Shown here: in pieces, positions 46,207-54,019 of the stretch
Layout of the letters: each line of letters opens with the position of its first letter
Position numbering within the stretch: position 1 is the stretch's first letter
NCBI RefSeq assembly: GCF_037113525.1
Contig: NZ_CP146963.1
Span: 3,100,001-3,164,000 of the forward strand
Direction: 5' to 3'
DNA length: 64,000 nt
From: Butyrivibrio fibrisolvens
Lineage (GTDB): Bacteria; Bacillota; Clostridia; Lachnospirales; Lachnospiraceae
The notes under the pieces: generated by a model
What the model was told of the DNA's origin: nothing
What the model saw: only the letters and a program-made list of their open reading frames with translations
The model's database searches: none
Made by a program: the position numbers and the translations under genes

Positions 46207-48510
46207 TCAAAGGCATTGCCTAAGCACTTCAGAAAATGGTGTTAACGGAACATATACATTATCAAAACTATCTCCAACAGCTGATTCAAAATCTGCTGTT
46301 GATTTTCCATTATTGTGTTCTGTATTTCCTACCTCTTTGTAAACAGCTGTATTAAACACTACTTGAAACTCATCATAGTACATATCTCCTGTTCCTTTTT
46401 GGCCGTCAGGATCTTCGACGTTAGAGAAGCATGTAAACAACTGTTTCGAAGCAATCGCTTTATAAAATTCTTCTTTTACATCAGATATATCCACTTCATA
46501 AACATCATCGCTGTCATCATACTTAATAATAGATTTTTCTATAAAAGGGACTAATTCTTTCTTTATGTAGTCTATAAAGTATGGCCTAAGATCCATGTTT
46601 TCATCAAAAGTCTTATCAAAGAGTTTTCCTGCAATTTCTCTTTTTCCTACGCAGTGTGCTTCCTCACGCATAGCCTTTAGTTCATCATTCGGAACTGTGA
46701 ATAATATATGTCGCATTTTTTCCATTACTTCATCATCGGAATAGTTAGAAACATTCTCAATCTCCTTATCTATCTCATTCTTTGAGTGAGCAAGTAATGA
46801 TGTAGTGCGCTTTTCTTTACGCAAGTACTTTAAATATGAGTTTTGAAGCGGTGACATGTCATTTTTATATTTTTCTTTTTGGGCAGATGCTTTCCACTCT
46901 TCCAAAACCTGTTCCTGCATGATTTCATTGGTTTCTCTCAATACATCTATGCCACAAATACCAGCTGTTCCATTGATGATCCTTATCTTTTCAAAAATTA
47001 TTTCATAATAGGTATGAATGTCATTATCTACATTACAGATAAGATTAAACACTAATGGTGTGTGTCGCTGTCCGTTTCTATCGATTCGACCAATTCTCTG
47101 CTGAATAACGGACGGCGAAAAGGGAAGATCATAATTGATAAGCACCTGACATTCCTGCATATTCTTACCTTCTCTACATACATCACTGCAGATCATAATT
47201 GAATCAACCTGATCATTTACACATGTTTCTTTAAATTCAGTAATACTTCTATCTATTTCCTGCTTGGTATTTTCGCCGGTAGCAAGAAAGATTTTTGTGT
47301 CATCATACTTTGTATCAAAATGTTCATAAATATAGTTACAGGTAGCAATATAATGCGCAAAAATTACTATATGCTTTTTGTTCATTGCGTAGCCATTTTC
47401 TTTTGTCAATTTTGTTTCAACAACAAGATCCAGTTGCTTTAGCTTCGAATCATCTACATTATTTTTGTCTGCCAGATACTTATCTCCATACGTTTTTAAA
47501 TCTAATTTTTCCAGGAATGCGGCAAGTATTCCCCAAACGACTGGATCATTAGAAGTTATCTTCATTTCATTAATTTCTTCATAGTCTTCATTTTCTATCA
47601 ACTCCAAAATATCGTCTTTGACCTTCCTATAGTAGGAATCTGTAATAAGCTCATTATCTATGAATATTGAATTAATAAACTTTTCCGGCGCCTCAATAAG
47701 AGTCTTGGCAAGGCAAGGCATACTACTACATCCTTCATGCAAATATACAGCAGACTTCGTTAGCGGATTTATTTCGTCAAACAGCTTTACTTTTTTATAT
47801 AACTGCATTTCTGGCTCATTAAGATTTACAAGAACAGACTCAATTCTAGGTTGAAAGTCTAAACATTTAGAAACTGACTTTGTGCTTGCTGTTATAGAAA
47901 AATCCGGTGTCAAGAATTCTATCTCATTTTTAAAATCTGCCTGCTTATTAAATATTGGAGTAGCGCTCATAAAAATCTTTCTTTTCGCGCGCTTGCATAT
48001 CTTCTGTAAAGCTTTGTACCGTATGCTTTCCTTCTTTATCTTTGTAAATGGATTCTCTGTATACTGATTTCTAAAGTTATGAACTTCGTCAACCACAAGA
48101 AGATCATACTGATTCTCATCATCTTCAATCTTGGCAAGCTGTTGCCAACTTTCAGCATAAACAACAATCTGCGCATTATAACTCATTCCAAGACTTGTAG
48201 AGTAAGCATCATACACGCGGAGCATAAACTTACTCTCCAGCTCTTCTTTCCACTGCGCACACATAGCTGGAGGAGCCAAAATTAGTATTTTCGGTGCATG
48301 AACATCGTTTAAGGATTCTATGACCCATTTTTTGTCTCTATCCGCGTTTATTAACTCAGATATAATTATTCCTGCCTCAATTGTCTTACCAACGCCGACT
48401 TCGTCAGCAATATAGAGATCTTTGTCAGTATTTTCAAAGAATTCGAAGAATGGTTTATATTGAAAAGGCTCGAATATTATTTTTGAATTAAACAGTGCAT
48501 AAGGAATCAT
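46207..48510 (-). CDS. SNF2-family helicase/ATPase
   Basis: 767 residues, start with GGAGACG. Helicase domain 1: YIADEVGVGKTIEAGIIISELI (Walker A, about 33-54), KILILAPPAMCAQW, LLVVDEVHNFRN (DExH box) and KIFMSATPIFN. Helicase domain 2: HIVIFAHYIATCNYI, SIMICSDVCREGKNMQECQVLINYD, then PSVIQQRIGRIDRNGQRHTPLV (motif VI). The C-terminal about 230 residues are helical and specific. Proteins of this type translocate on double-stranded DNA; in defence operons they often act with a nuclease or sensor partner. It opens the three-gene unit 48510-35792. A DISARM DrmD role was considered, but no DrmA/B/C or methylase is adjacent. Confidence 0.85.
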   Translation of the reverse strand: MIPYALFNSKIIFEPFQYKPFFEFFENTDKDLYIADEVGVGKTIEAGIIISELINADRDKKWVIESLNDVHAPKILILAPPAMCAQWKEELESKFMLRVYDAYSTSLGMSYNAQIVVYAESWQQLAKIEDDENQYDLLVVDEVHNFRNQYTENPFTKIKKESIRYKALQKICKRAKRKIFMSATPIFNKQADFKNEIEFLTPDFSITASTKSVSKCLDFQPRIESVLVNLNEPEMQLYKKVKLFDEINPLTKSAVYLHEGCSSMPCLAKTLIEAPEKFINSIFIDNELITDSYYRKVKDDILELIENEDYEEINEMKITSNDPVVWGILAAFLEKLDLKTYGDKYLADKNNVDDSKLKQLDLVVETKLTKENGYAMNKKHIVIFAHYIATCNYIYEHFDTKYDDTKIFLATGENTKQEIDRSITEFKETCVNDQVDSIMICSDVCREGKNMQECQVLINYDLPFSPSVIQQRIGRIDRNGQRHTPLVFNLICNVDNDIHTYYEIIFEKIRIINGTAGICGIDVLRETNEIMQEQVLEEWKASAQKEKYKNDMSPLQNSYLKYLRKEKRTTSLLAHSKNEIDKEIENVSNYSDDEVMEKMRHILFTVPNDELKAMREEAHCVGKREIAGKLFDKTFDENMDLRPYFIDYIKKELVPFIEKSIIKYDDSDDVYEVDISDVKEEFYKAIASKQLFTCFSNVEDPDGQKGTGDMYYDEFQVVFNTAVYKEVGNTEHNNGKSTADFESAVGDSFDNVYVPLTPFSEVLRQCL

Positions 48511-48563
48511 CAGCGTCTCCTATTCACAATCCATTGGCAGTATTTACTCTAAATACAACAAAA

Positions 48564-48581
48564 GGGAGCCCCTAGGCTCCC
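48564..48581 (-). terminator. Terminator after the small acidic-cassette gene
   Basis: GGGAGCC-CCTA-GGCTCCC with an A-run before it on the plus strand (U-tract for the minus strand). It separates the acidic cassette from the SNF2 operon. Confidence 0.75.
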
Positions 48582-48653
48582 TCTGCGAATATTATATCAT
48601 ATCGTTTTATTGTATTCTTTATTACGCTTAACTTTTTCTACTTGATCTTCACA

Positions 48654-48821
48654 TTATTTTGTTATTTCAATATAGATTAAGAAGAGCACGAATATTATGT
48701 ATATTATTAAATCTATTTTCCCACGATTAAATCCGGAATAGCCTTCGTAATAGTCTTTTCCCTCATAATGCTCATAGAAATATCTATTATCGTCACTATC
48801 GTATCTGTCTCGCTTGCTCAT
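48654..48821 (-). CDS. Small protein, copy A of duplicated pair (MSKRDRYDSDD family)
   Basis: 55 residues, missed by usual length cut-offs. An ATG at 48821 follows GAAGGGAA on the minus strand. The N-terminal half is hydrophilic with many Tyr and Asp; the C-terminal about 20 residues (IDLIIYIIFVLFLIYI) form a membrane segment. A near-identical protein (first about 50 residues) is encoded at 57484-57669, and both follow an acidic-tailed protein, so this is a conserved two-gene cassette. Function unknown. Confidence 0.7.
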   Translation of the reverse strand: MSKRDRYDSDDNRYFYEHYEGKDYYEGYSGFNRGKIDLIIYIIFVLFLIYIEITK

Positions 48822-48943
48822 ATCAGGTTTCCCTTCCTTTAGTACTCATCATTCCAATAGTCTTCCGCTGCATCATAAGCTTCGTCTTCATCCTCGTACT
48901 CGTCTTCATAGTCGTAGAATTCTTCGTACTTGTCATCGGCGAA
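48673..48943. repeat. 271-bp direct repeat, copy A
   Basis: Matches 57521-57791 with no net gaps and about 16 mismatches by eye. It covers the small membrane gene and the 3' end of the acidic-tailed gene. The two copies are 8848 bp apart. Confidence 0.85.
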
Positions 48944-49837
48944 CTTGTCTGCAGAGTCGTAGTCGTGTACGTCGTATGGGTCGTAGCTGCCAGAGCTGCT
49001 GCCTGTCGTATCTCTTTTGCCAGAGGAGTTAGTGTTCTTCGTGTCTTCGGATTGTTTCTTATCGGTATCAGAGGTGTATTGGCTGCTTGAATTAGTGTCT
49101 CCTTCGTGATATAACTCAAACTTTACTATTTCTCCATTTCTTTCCCTGTATCGATAAGTAGTATACTTACCATTCTTCTTACTTACTTCATAAAAATCGC
49201 CATAGATACTATACTCAGCTACGCCATCAGTAAAGATGCACCATTCTGTATGTTCCAATTGTAAATGCAGATCTTTATATATTAAATTCTCGGAATACGG
49301 GCATTTATATTGCTCATAAAGCTGATAATATCTGCTACGATTATACAGATCAGCCAGATTTTGGTTTATTTCATCTTCGACACCGATGAGTATATAGCAC
49401 TTATCTTTATCTGGGAGTTCGCGAAAGCTTGCATCCATTTTTACCGTTACATCGACTCTATCATAGTTAAGCCAATATCCTATTCGGTCTTTGGTAGTAC
49501 TGTCGTAATGGCTATCGATAGATGTAACTTCTACACTTACTGATTCTACATGGTCGCTGTCTTTGATCTCATATAGACTAGCGTTTTCTACGTTATTTAT
49601 ATATGCTTGCCTGGCTGCGTCAAATTCTTCAGCCAGATATGGCCTTTCTTTTTTTATATGCTCATGTTCCCAGTAATGGCCCCAGCTTCCGTATTTGGAT
49701 GTTACGTCATGATTGATTTTTAGTGCTTCTAATGACAGCATAAAAATACAAAATACTATACCTGTTTTGATCATGGCTTTCTTGGCCATGCGGTTTTGTC
49801 TTTTCTCTGTTTCCTGATCTATGTACCAATACCACAT
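48839..49837 (-). CDS. Single-TM protein with acidic Tyr/Asp/Glu-rich tail, copy A
   Basis: 332 residues, start with AGGGTACAAGTT. One membrane segment near the N-terminus (about 22-40) after a basic stretch, so the bulk (about 45-332) is probably outside the membrane. The middle is a folded-looking region (about 100-170). The C-terminal about 75 residues are low complexity, with a Ser/Thr/Asp spacer followed by an acidic tail (EFYDYEDEYEDEDEAYDAAED). No enzymatic motif. A broken second copy is at 57687-58308. Its position between the SNF2 operon and the Septu pair may only mark the border of an insertion. Confidence 0.75.
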   Translation of the reverse strand: MWYWYIDQETEKRQNRMAKKAMIKTGIVFCIFMLSLEALKINHDVTSKYGSWGHYWEHEHIKKERPYLAEEFDAARQAYINNVENASLYEIKDSDHVESVSVEVTSIDSHYDSTTKDRIGYWLNYDRVDVTVKMDASFRELPDKDKCYILIGVEDEINQNLADLYNRSRYYQLYEQYKCPYSENLIYKDLHLQLEHTEWCIFTDGVAEYSIYGDFYEVSKKNGKYTTYRYRERNGEIVKFELYHEGDTNSSSQYTSDTDKKQSEDTKNTNSSGKRDTTGSSSGSYDPYDVHDYDSADKFADDKYEEFYDYEDEYEDEDEAYDAAEDYWNDEY

Positions 49838-50003
49838 AACTTGTACCCTACAATAATCGAAAAGCGGTGTGCGTCATATATAAGCTCTAAACAATATCAT
49901 AATTAGTACATTTTATGCTTTGTTAGCTTATTATTATGATTTTAACATCTTTGATGATATTTTCAATTGTGATAAATAGCCAACGTTTATGCGATTAATG
50001 CAA

Positions 50004-50040
50004 AAAACTGCAGCTAATTTAATCAATCAGCCACAGTTTT
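50004..50040 (-). terminator. Terminator after the Septu pair
   Basis: AAAACTG..GCT ... AGC..CAGTTTT hairpin, 22 bp past the stop of the HNH gene, with A- and T-runs on the two sides, so it may act in both directions. Confidence 0.65.
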
Positions 50041-50061
50041 CCATTCGTTTTATTCTATTTA

Positions 50062-51258
50062 CTAGTTTCTCCAAACAACATCATCGATTGCCTTGGACAT
50101 TAGCTCATCCTGATATTTCTCCTCGTCAAAGCTTACGCCATAGAAGAGCTTAGGAGTGATCAGGCTGGACGTGCCAACCAATGATTTAACAATATTCCGA
50201 TATTTCCAGTCATAGTAGAAACGTCGCTTCAATGCAAGCTGAATTTCATCGGCATGACCTTTATAAACCTCATCCAGCTCAAAGAGCTTGATTGCATTGT
50301 CTATATTCTGGCTTATAACTTCATTTTTCTGCTTGTCAGGATATCTATTAAGTCCCTTGTTTACACGCCATTCCATATCCGTAACCGGATCTATGCCGAC
50401 CAGCTCACGAACGTTCTTATAATTCAGGTGAAGATAGGCATCATTGCTAAATCCCTCCTCATAAGGATTTAGGATCTGCTTTGTGCTACTCCTTTTAAAG
50501 AGCTGGTTACAGGGCTTGCAGGCAGGAACCAGGTTGTACATCGACATTGAAAAGAGCGCAAACTTGCTCTTAGGTCGAATATGGTCCAGATCACCCAGAT
50601 ATCTGCTATCTCCAAAATAATAGATGTACTGCTGATTACAATATGGGCAAACTCTTATACCAAGCCGTTTTACGTACTCGGCTCTGATTGAGCTCTTGTC
50701 CTTCTTTCCCGAGCCTGTGTCTTCATCTAGAAAATCATAGTTGATGATCTTGCTAAGATCATCATTTACCTTATCGAACTCTTCAGAAACAGATGAAATA
50801 AACTCTTCCATGTTTTTATTGTTTTGGCAAATTACTGAGTCTGGGGCAGAGCAAGGGGAATGAAATTGATTTTTCATCACGTCTATGAAGTTGTTGCCTT
50901 TATATTTATTCAGGTATTCTTCTCTTTCTCTCTGATACTCTGCCACACACTTATGATGAGCATAGCCACGGATTTGATAGAGTTCCTTCAAGTATTCATG
51001 CAGATCGCTGAACTCACTGACAAAACATGCCACCTCATAATAAGCTTTTGCCCAAGTGTGCTTTTCTATCAGGCCACTTATCGGCATTGTCAAAAGGTCT
51101 CTTATGGCATGATCATCAAGCTGAGTGATGATTTTGTGCGCATATATACTGGTAATGTCCGAACTGTAATTTGCGATTTTATCCTTTATTATGTCCGTTA
51201 CCTGCTCGGCGTACCAATCTTCAATTTCCGCAGCATTCTTAAGTTTAATCTTGATCAT
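50062..51258 (-). CDS. ptuB: PtuB-like HNH endonuclease (Septu)
   Basis: 398 residues, start with GAGGAACGG. An HNH nuclease domain lies at about 213-275: RVCPYCNQQY, then LGDLDHIRPKSKFALFSMSMYNLVPACKPCNQLFK, which has the CxxC zinc pairs and the D-H of the HNH active site. The rest is helical. It overlaps the ATPase gene by 14 bp, the arrangement of Septu (PtuA ATPase upstream, PtuB HNH nuclease downstream). In Septu the ATPase holds the nuclease inactive until phage infection. No reverse transcriptase was seen nearby, so this is not a retron-linked PtuAB. Confidence 0.8.
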   Translation of the reverse strand: MIKIKLKNAAEIEDWYAEQVTDIIKDKIANYSSDITSIYAHKIITQLDDHAIRDLLTMPISGLIEKHTWAKAYYEVACFVSEFSDLHEYLKELYQIRGYAHHKCVAEYQREREEYLNKYKGNNFIDVMKNQFHSPCSAPDSVICQNNKNMEEFISSVSEEFDKVNDDLSKIINYDFLDEDTGSGKKDKSSIRAEYVKRLGIRVCPYCNQQYIYYFGDSRYLGDLDHIRPKSKFALFSMSMYNLVPACKPCNQLFKRSSTKQILNPYEEGFSNDAYLHLNYKNVRELVGIDPVTDMEWRVNKGLNRYPDKQKNEVISQNIDNAIKLFELDEVYKGHADEIQLALKRRFYYDWKYRNIVKSLVGTSSLITPKLFYGVSFDEEKYQDELMSKAIDDVVWRN

Positions 51259-52756
51259 AACCGTTCCTCATATATAACCATTTTCTTGCCATCGTCAGTC
51301 TCTGCATAAGGCTATCTTTGATAAGGCCACCGCCTAGAATATCTATACGCTTGCTTAGATCCTTATATTCCTTGTCGAAATCATCTTGGTCTATTCGCCA
51401 TTTATCTATGTCTTCTTCAAGCTCATTTAATCTTTTAACTATGTCTTTGGCGAAGCCCTCAGCGAACTCACCAAACAATGACTTTGTAAAGAAGCCATCA
51501 ATGAGAATATCGTTTATTCCGCTCAAAAGACCATATTTCGGATGTGAAACTTGCAGATTTCCGTCATCATCCTTGCCCAAGCAGTAAATACTATCGCTCT
51601 GTATGTCTGAAAGCATCAGCGGCGAATGTGTCGTTATTATTACTTGGAAGTTGATATCCTTATAACTATTCTTTAGGAAGTGAGTGAGATTATCGATAAA
51701 TGTCCTGCTCCATTCCGGGTGGAAGGACATATCTGGTTCGTCTAATAGGAGGATGCAGGTCTGCTCCCCGGGATTAACTGTGTTAGCCGCCATACGCTTC
51801 CTTGTCTGCAAAGCTTCATGGATTGAGGCGAATATATCGATGAAGTGTGCCTCACCTGAGCTCATATTGGTGAATGTTACACTTAGAATGACGTTTTGAT
51901 TAGGATAAAGTTTACTTATACTATTCTCGTCCAATCTCTTCATAAGATCGTCTAGTTCACCTGGCTTAAGTTCGCTAATTAGTGCAGATATTGAAAATGC
52001 ATTCACAAAGTATTTACTTGGGATTTTCTCAAGTGTTTCTACGATACTTTGAAAAGTTGATATAAATATACCTTCAGCTTTACTTAGAACCTCCAACAGA
52101 TACTTTTTACGTTCCTTGTAGGAATCTTCGCATTCAGTAATTTTGCTGTATGGGTTATTTTTTCCATTGTCTATAACTTTATCTGTAAAGTCAATATGAT
52201 CACAACAGCAATAAACACAAGTCTCAAGATAGTTGATGACAAAGCGTTGGGGAATACTGTATTTTTCATTTTCTCTTTGAGAATCTGCATTATATAAACT
52301 CGTGGTAACATTGCCTTCATTCCCATATATTTTTTTACCTAAGTCATTGATTATTTTTCTACTTAACGAATTACTGAGCTTATTAATATTTTTAAGCTGT
52401 ATATCTACTTTCGTTCCAGGTTTAGAGCCCATTCTAGCTGAAAAATCACTATCGCAGTAAGAATCTATAAGGTACTTCATTACTGATTCATAACTGTTGA
52501 CATTACAACTAATCCTATGAAAAAAATCTCTACTCTCATGATCATTCTTATCTTCAGGGACGTATTCATTAAACCAATTAACCCCTGTATTATTCTGAAA
52601 ATAAATATAAAACAGATTATCTTTATTAAAATGGGAATCGTTCAATCTGTTGATCGGCTTAACTTTACCTCCATTTTCAAAATCATATTTAAAACCTATA
52701 TTGTACACAGGTTTAACTTCCGGATCATCAATAAGAAAATTTTCCAATAACGACAC
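51245..52756 (-). CDS. ptuA: PtuA-like ATPase, C-terminal part (Walker B half)
   Basis: 503 residues from a GTG at 52756 with a GAGGGG-type site 6 nt upstream, but the frame is open back to the A11 run at 52844-52854. The downstream half has the ABC/AAA ATPase signatures: a signature-like SSGEAHFIDIF (about 300), Walker B CILLLDEPDMSFHPEW (about 338-353) and the switch His FQVIITTHSPLML (about 375-387). No Walker A is present in this part; it is in the next entry. Read together with one -1 shift the two give about 635 residues, the normal PtuA size. Without the shift this half could not bind ATP by itself. Confidence 0.75.
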   Translation of the reverse strand: MSLLENFLIDDPEVKPVYNIGFKYDFENGGKVKPINRLNDSHFNKDNLFYIYFQNNTGVNWFNEYVPEDKNDHESRDFFHRISCNVNSYESVMKYLIDSYCDSDFSARMGSKPGTKVDIQLKNINKLSNSLSRKIINDLGKKIYGNEGNVTTSLYNADSQRENEKYSIPQRFVINYLETCVYCCCDHIDFTDKVIDNGKNNPYSKITECEDSYKERKKYLLEVLSKAEGIFISTFQSIVETLEKIPSKYFVNAFSISALISELKPGELDDLMKRLDENSISKLYPNQNVILSVTFTNMSSGEAHFIDIFASIHEALQTRKRMAANTVNPGEQTCILLLDEPDMSFHPEWSRTFIDNLTHFLKNSYKDINFQVIITTHSPLMLSDIQSDSIYCLGKDDDGNLQVSHPKYGLLSGINDILIDGFFTKSLFGEFAEGFAKDIVKRLNELEEDIDKWRIDQDDFDKEYKDLSKRIDILGGGLIKDSLMQRLTMARKWLYMRNGYDQD

Positions 52757-52821
52757 CCAGTACCCCTCAATTGCAAAATTGTCACCATATAAATGATAAA
52801 TAACAAACCATTTATTTATAT

Positions 52822-53124
52822 TTATTTCCTGTAAGTTATTTTGTTTTTTTTTTTAAGAAATCTAAAATACTGACTCCGATCTCTTTCAGGTAATCCTAAA
52901 AGTCTCATTATAGTAGACTTACCGATTCCATTCTTACCAACCAAAACATTTATGTCTTGGATATTATTCCCATAAATATTGATTCTGTTTTGATCGATTT
53001 CCTTTTTTATCTTTAAATTACAGTTCTTTCTATCATATGTAACCGTATACTCTTTACTAAAATTTATTTCGGTATTGTCAATGCACATTCCCAAATGTTC
53101 GACATATAAATATACTAGTTCCAT
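52822..53124 (-). CDS. ptuA: PtuA-like ATPase, N-terminal part (Walker A half)
   Basis: 100 residues, start with GGGGGATG. It contains the N-terminal strands and Walker A (VLVGKNGIGKSTIMRLLGLP, about 61-80) of an SMC/ABC-like ATPase and then runs into a Lys/Asn stretch and a stop. The break is at an 11-base A-run (52844-52854 on the plus strand as T11). A shift of one base backwards, or one more A, joins it with no stop to the frame of the C-terminal part. In its present form it is either a disabled gene or one decoded by frameshifting or transcript slippage. Confidence 0.75.
   Translation of the reverse strand: MELVYLYVEHLGMCIDNTEINFSKEYTVTYDRKNCNLKIKKEIDQNRINIYGNNIQDINVLVGKNGIGKSTIMRLLGLPERDRSQYFRFLKKKNKITYRK
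52844..52854. other. A11 homopolymer (T11 on plus strand) within the PtuA coding region
   Basis: Eleven T on the plus strand. Nine or twelve would make the ptuA frame continuous. Runs of this length are known substrates for polymerase slippage, strand-slippage mutation and -1 ribosomal frameshifting. Confidence 0.9.
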
Positions 53125-53292
53125 ACATCCCCCGATTTAATATTTTTAGAATCCGTTATAACATCCTTCTGAACTAGAGCGAAGTCCAGCTTTTTTTACG
53201 AATCATAGATAATTATACTATTCAAAATAATTATATATAATAAGAAATTCACTGATTTTTGTATTTAATCGATTATATTTAATGCCAAAATA

Positions 53293-53336
53293 AAAATGCC
53301 AGCGACCATAAATTAAATTACGGTAACTGGCATTTT
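53293..53336. terminator. Hairpin in the gap upstream of Septu
   Basis: AAAATGCCAG ... CTGGCATTTT with a 24-nt loop containing GACC/GGTA pairing; A- and T-runs flank the stem, so it can terminate in both directions. It lies 170 bp upstream of the ptuA start. Confidence 0.6.
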
Positions 53337-53492
53337 CATTGTTCCTCGTATATATATCAAAAGAAACAACTGCTAATCCTCATAGCCACTAATAATTTTA
53401 TTATATTAACAAGTGCAGTTATTTGATCTTATTATAGAAAGTTGATTAGTAAACAGCTGCGCAATAATAATGATTTGAGTTACATGCCTTTC

Positions 53493-53515
53493 AATGACTG
53501 TATCCCCCAGTCATT
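53493..53515. other. Strong short hairpin in a gene-free gap
   Basis: AATGACTG-TATCCCC-CAGTCATT, a perfect 8-bp stem. Together with the hairpins at 53293 and 53590 it makes the gap 53125-53602 rich in structure with no clear open reading frame. A small RNA gene is possible, but there is no direct evidence. Confidence 0.45.
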
Positions 53516-53589
53516 TGGCTTTACAGAAAATTTCTGCTGTTTGCGATCCGGTGTATTATGATAAGTACTATTATTCATAATGTTTTTCA

Positions 53590-53615
53590 CAGAATCCTCT
53601 AATCAGAGGATTCTG
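53590..53615. other. Long perfect hairpin at the end of a small gene
   Basis: CAGAATCCTCT-AATC-AGAGGATTCTG, an 11-bp perfect stem spanning the stop codon of the small minus-strand frame. No U-tract follows on either side, so it is not a standard terminator. Confidence 0.5.
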
Positions 53616-53854
53616 CTAATCACCTCCTCGAAGAATTCCATAAATACTGCGGAATTGAAAACATAGTCGAAGAATATCTTTAGTAAGTAATTACAGAGAG
53701 CACGAAAAACAAATAATGCGAAAACCAGGCAAAGCTTACGCATCTTGTTTACAAAGGGATTGCGCATAAACCCTTTAAATGCTTTCTTAATCCTAACCCA
53801 AGTACTCTCGACGCCGTTTTTGGAGATGATTGATTCTAATAGTCTATTCTTCAT
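53603..53854 (-). CDS. Possible small membrane protein
   Basis: 83 residues from the ATG at 53854 (GGAAAGTGG upstream, spacing a little long); an ATG at 53893 extends it by 13. Basic N-terminus followed by a hydrophobic helix (KLCLVFALFVFRALCNYLLKIFFDYVF, positions about 41-67, here listed for its composition). No family recognised. It lies alone between the helicase gene and the Septu pair. Coding status is uncertain. Confidence 0.35.
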   Translation of the reverse strand: MKNRLLESIISKNGVESTWVRIKKAFKGFMRNPFVNKMRKLCLVFALFVFRALCNYLLKIFFDYVFNSAVFMEFFEEVISRIL

Positions 53855-54019
53855 AAGACACCACTTTCCATTAGTGGCTACGAGAATTTTCACTTGTCAA
53901 TGTCCATTTATCTCTACTATTATTTTAATTTTATTAGTATATGTATTCAAGCTTTTTACAGCCTCTTTTTTTCACAAAAATGATGCCTTATTTTTATGAA
54001 ATATTTGATAGACTCATCG

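Noticed and set aside
46207..48510. DISARM (DrmD-like SNF2)
   Set aside because: No DrmA-type helicase, DUF1998 protein or stand-alone PLD gene is adjacent, and the partner is a GHKL protein.
50062..53124. Retron-linked PtuAB
   Set aside because: No reverse transcriptase gene is visible near the pair on either strand.
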